Below, one piece after another: positions 53,078 to 54,035 of a DNA stretch of 54,035 nucleotides. This stretch comes from Nemertoderma westbladi (Eukaryota > Xenacoelomorpha > Nemertodermatida > Nemertodermatidae): contig JAUCBJ010007791.1 in the NCBI GenBank assembly GCA_032718475.1, positions 1-54,035 of the forward strand. The letters run 5' to 3'. Made by a program: the position numbers and the translations under genes. Each line of letters opens with the position of its first letter. Position 1 is the first letter of the stretch. Under the pieces are notes generated by a model. It was not told where the DNA came from, ran no database searches, and worked only from the letters and a program-made list of their open reading frames with translations.

Positions 53078-53925
53078 ATTCCCATTGTATGCCTAATATG
53101 TTCTCCGACAGCGATGGTAGAGCAGAGGAAAAACTATTTCGCATTCTGAAATATTCAGAAATAAGATCTCAGTAGGAGGATTGTAACATTCGAGTACTAT
53201 CCCCAACCGAATTTATCCCCCAGTGTGATGAGGTAAACACCAGCTCAAAGATATGTTTGCCTCAGTTGTTCTACATAAGATTTATATCCCCAATCATTAA
53301 GGGAGGTGAACAACCAGATTTATGACACATAATGGTACCAGTTGTTCACAAACTATCCGCGTGTCCTTTCAGTCCTTGTTTCACGGTTGTGGACTTGAGG
53401 AAATTAGGAAGTGGTTGATTATCTAATCAAGAACGAGAGGGTGGAAGTTGATATCATAAATATCAACAGAATATGACATGGACAGGAGGTGCGGACACCA
53501 ATATTAGCATCCAGATGAACAGTAAGGGATGGGAGGTTTAGTATTCGTTTCCCGAAGCTCCGAGCACGTTGGGAAGAGAAGGTGGGATGAAATATGTCGT
53601 ATCTTTAGTAACAACATATAAGAGGGTAAGAGGAGTAGAGAGGAGGGAGGATATACGATAGTATCCATAAGATACCACAATGGATGTGTTTTCCGTCACA
53701 TCATCATTCATTCCTGCCTTTTAATTGTGACACTGATCACAATAATTACAGGAAAACGATGAAGGAAGAGAAAGTTACAGCCTCCCGAAGGAGACCGCCC
53801 GCGAGCACCCGTGCCCCGGGGAAAACTATTCACATTATGGACCCTGGACATTAACCCATGTCTCTTCTCCAGTGGTTCTCCTTTATTTGTCCGCATCAAC
53901 CTTCTTCCACGTTCTATCCTTCGAG
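53078..53925 (-). other. Element 3 spacer between small acidic ORF and third ORF
   Basis: About 850 bp without a convincing frame. It could be an intron joining the two ORFs. This is deleted in element 2. It is GC-richer and has a CCCCGGGG-type patch near 53815-53822. Confidence 0.5.
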
Positions 53926-54035
53926 TTAATTTCGAATAGGGTTCTCGTGTTCTATTCTCGATTTATCGTTTCGACTCCGCTGGGCATGATATTTAAATAA
54001 AACCATTTCCCTTTCGGTGTCTACATCGTCCGTAT
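53926..54035 (-). CDS. Element 3 small acidic ORF, C-terminal part only
   Basis: Homologous to 30590-30690 (shared VYTERE/VDTERE, EMVLFKYH, QRSRND). It ends ...HENPIRN at TAA (53926-53928). The rest lies outside the window. Its stop shows the extra residues at the end of the element 2 copy come from a deletion junction. Confidence 0.55.
   Translation of the reverse strand, partial: TDDVDTEREMVLFKYHAQRSRNDKSRIEHENPIRN

Larger units (their letters stand above)
50021..54035 (-). mobile_element. BEL/Pao element 3, 3' part, cut by the window end
   Basis: LTR at 50021-51223, then third ORF, spacer and the end of the small acidic ORF, all in minus orientation. It is a diverged relative of element 2: the same LTR termini, the same purine tract (CCGCTCCC on plus at 51224-51231) and the same ORF order. 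It has no sign of the deletion in element 2. Upstream genes (gag, pol) would lie beyond 54035. Confidence 0.9.

Noticed and set aside
53708-53899. 63-codon minus-strand frame in the element 3 spacer
   Set aside because: No homology or motif. It lies in the region that may be an intron or untranslated spacer.

Overview
This window is metazoan genomic DNA, most likely from an invertebrate. It is AT-rich, has no operon structure, and is dominated by repeats. I recognise only one ordinary host gene: a complete, uninterrupted six-pass phospholipid phosphatase (LPP/PAP2 type) at 47018-47956. Nearly everything else is mobile DNA or tandem repeat. Nothing in the sequence fixes the species, although the Peptidase_A17-type retroelements (BEL/Pao superfamily) are an animal lineage.

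Layout. 1-3300: AT-rich DNA with long G or C runs, a divergent ~165-bp tandem repeat containing perfect palindromes, and hAT-like terminal sequences. 3340-7985: a 4.6-kb minisatellite built on a 30-bp unit. 8046-9808: an anonymous segment bounded by ~30-bp inverted repeats. 10181-12088: 2.8 copies of a 678-bp tandem repeat. 12090-13935: mixed repeats. 13936-41675: BEL/Pao element 1 (plus strand), bracketed by 1.78-kb direct repeats. It carries a leader, Gag (one in-frame stop), a Gag-PR-RT-RNase H ORF, an integrase in the +1 frame, and a third ORF with three zinc knuckles. Its 3' untranslated region is split by element 2. 28236-39781: element 2 (minus strand), with 1184-bp LTRs that are almost identical and a perfect 5-bp target duplication (GCCGT). 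It keeps a long Gag-protease ORF but has lost RT, most of RNase H and integrase. 41676-46235: two non-LTR (LINE) fragments, a 36-bp minisatellite and a tRNA-like sequence. 47018-47956: the phosphatase gene. 49378-49925: a foldback repeat and a tRNA-type SINE. 50021-54035: the 3' part of a third BEL element (minus strand), a relative of element 2, cut by the window end.

How they fit together. Elements 1, 2 and 3 share an accessory region downstream of pol. In each case it encodes a protein with three zinc knuckles (the middle one with the unusual spacing CX2CX5HX4C), a conserved ~110-residue domain and a basic tail. It is not an envelope protein and I do not know a described family that matches. 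This accessory ORF is the best candidate for something undescribed. Element 2 moved recently although RT, integrase and a complete third ORF are missing, so it must have been mobilised in trans, presumably by a relative such as the complete ancestor of element 3. Element 1 also carries several candidate RNA signals: three stem-loops before Gag, a nested hairpin after integrase, and a 17-nt motif occurring seven times in coding and non-coding positions.
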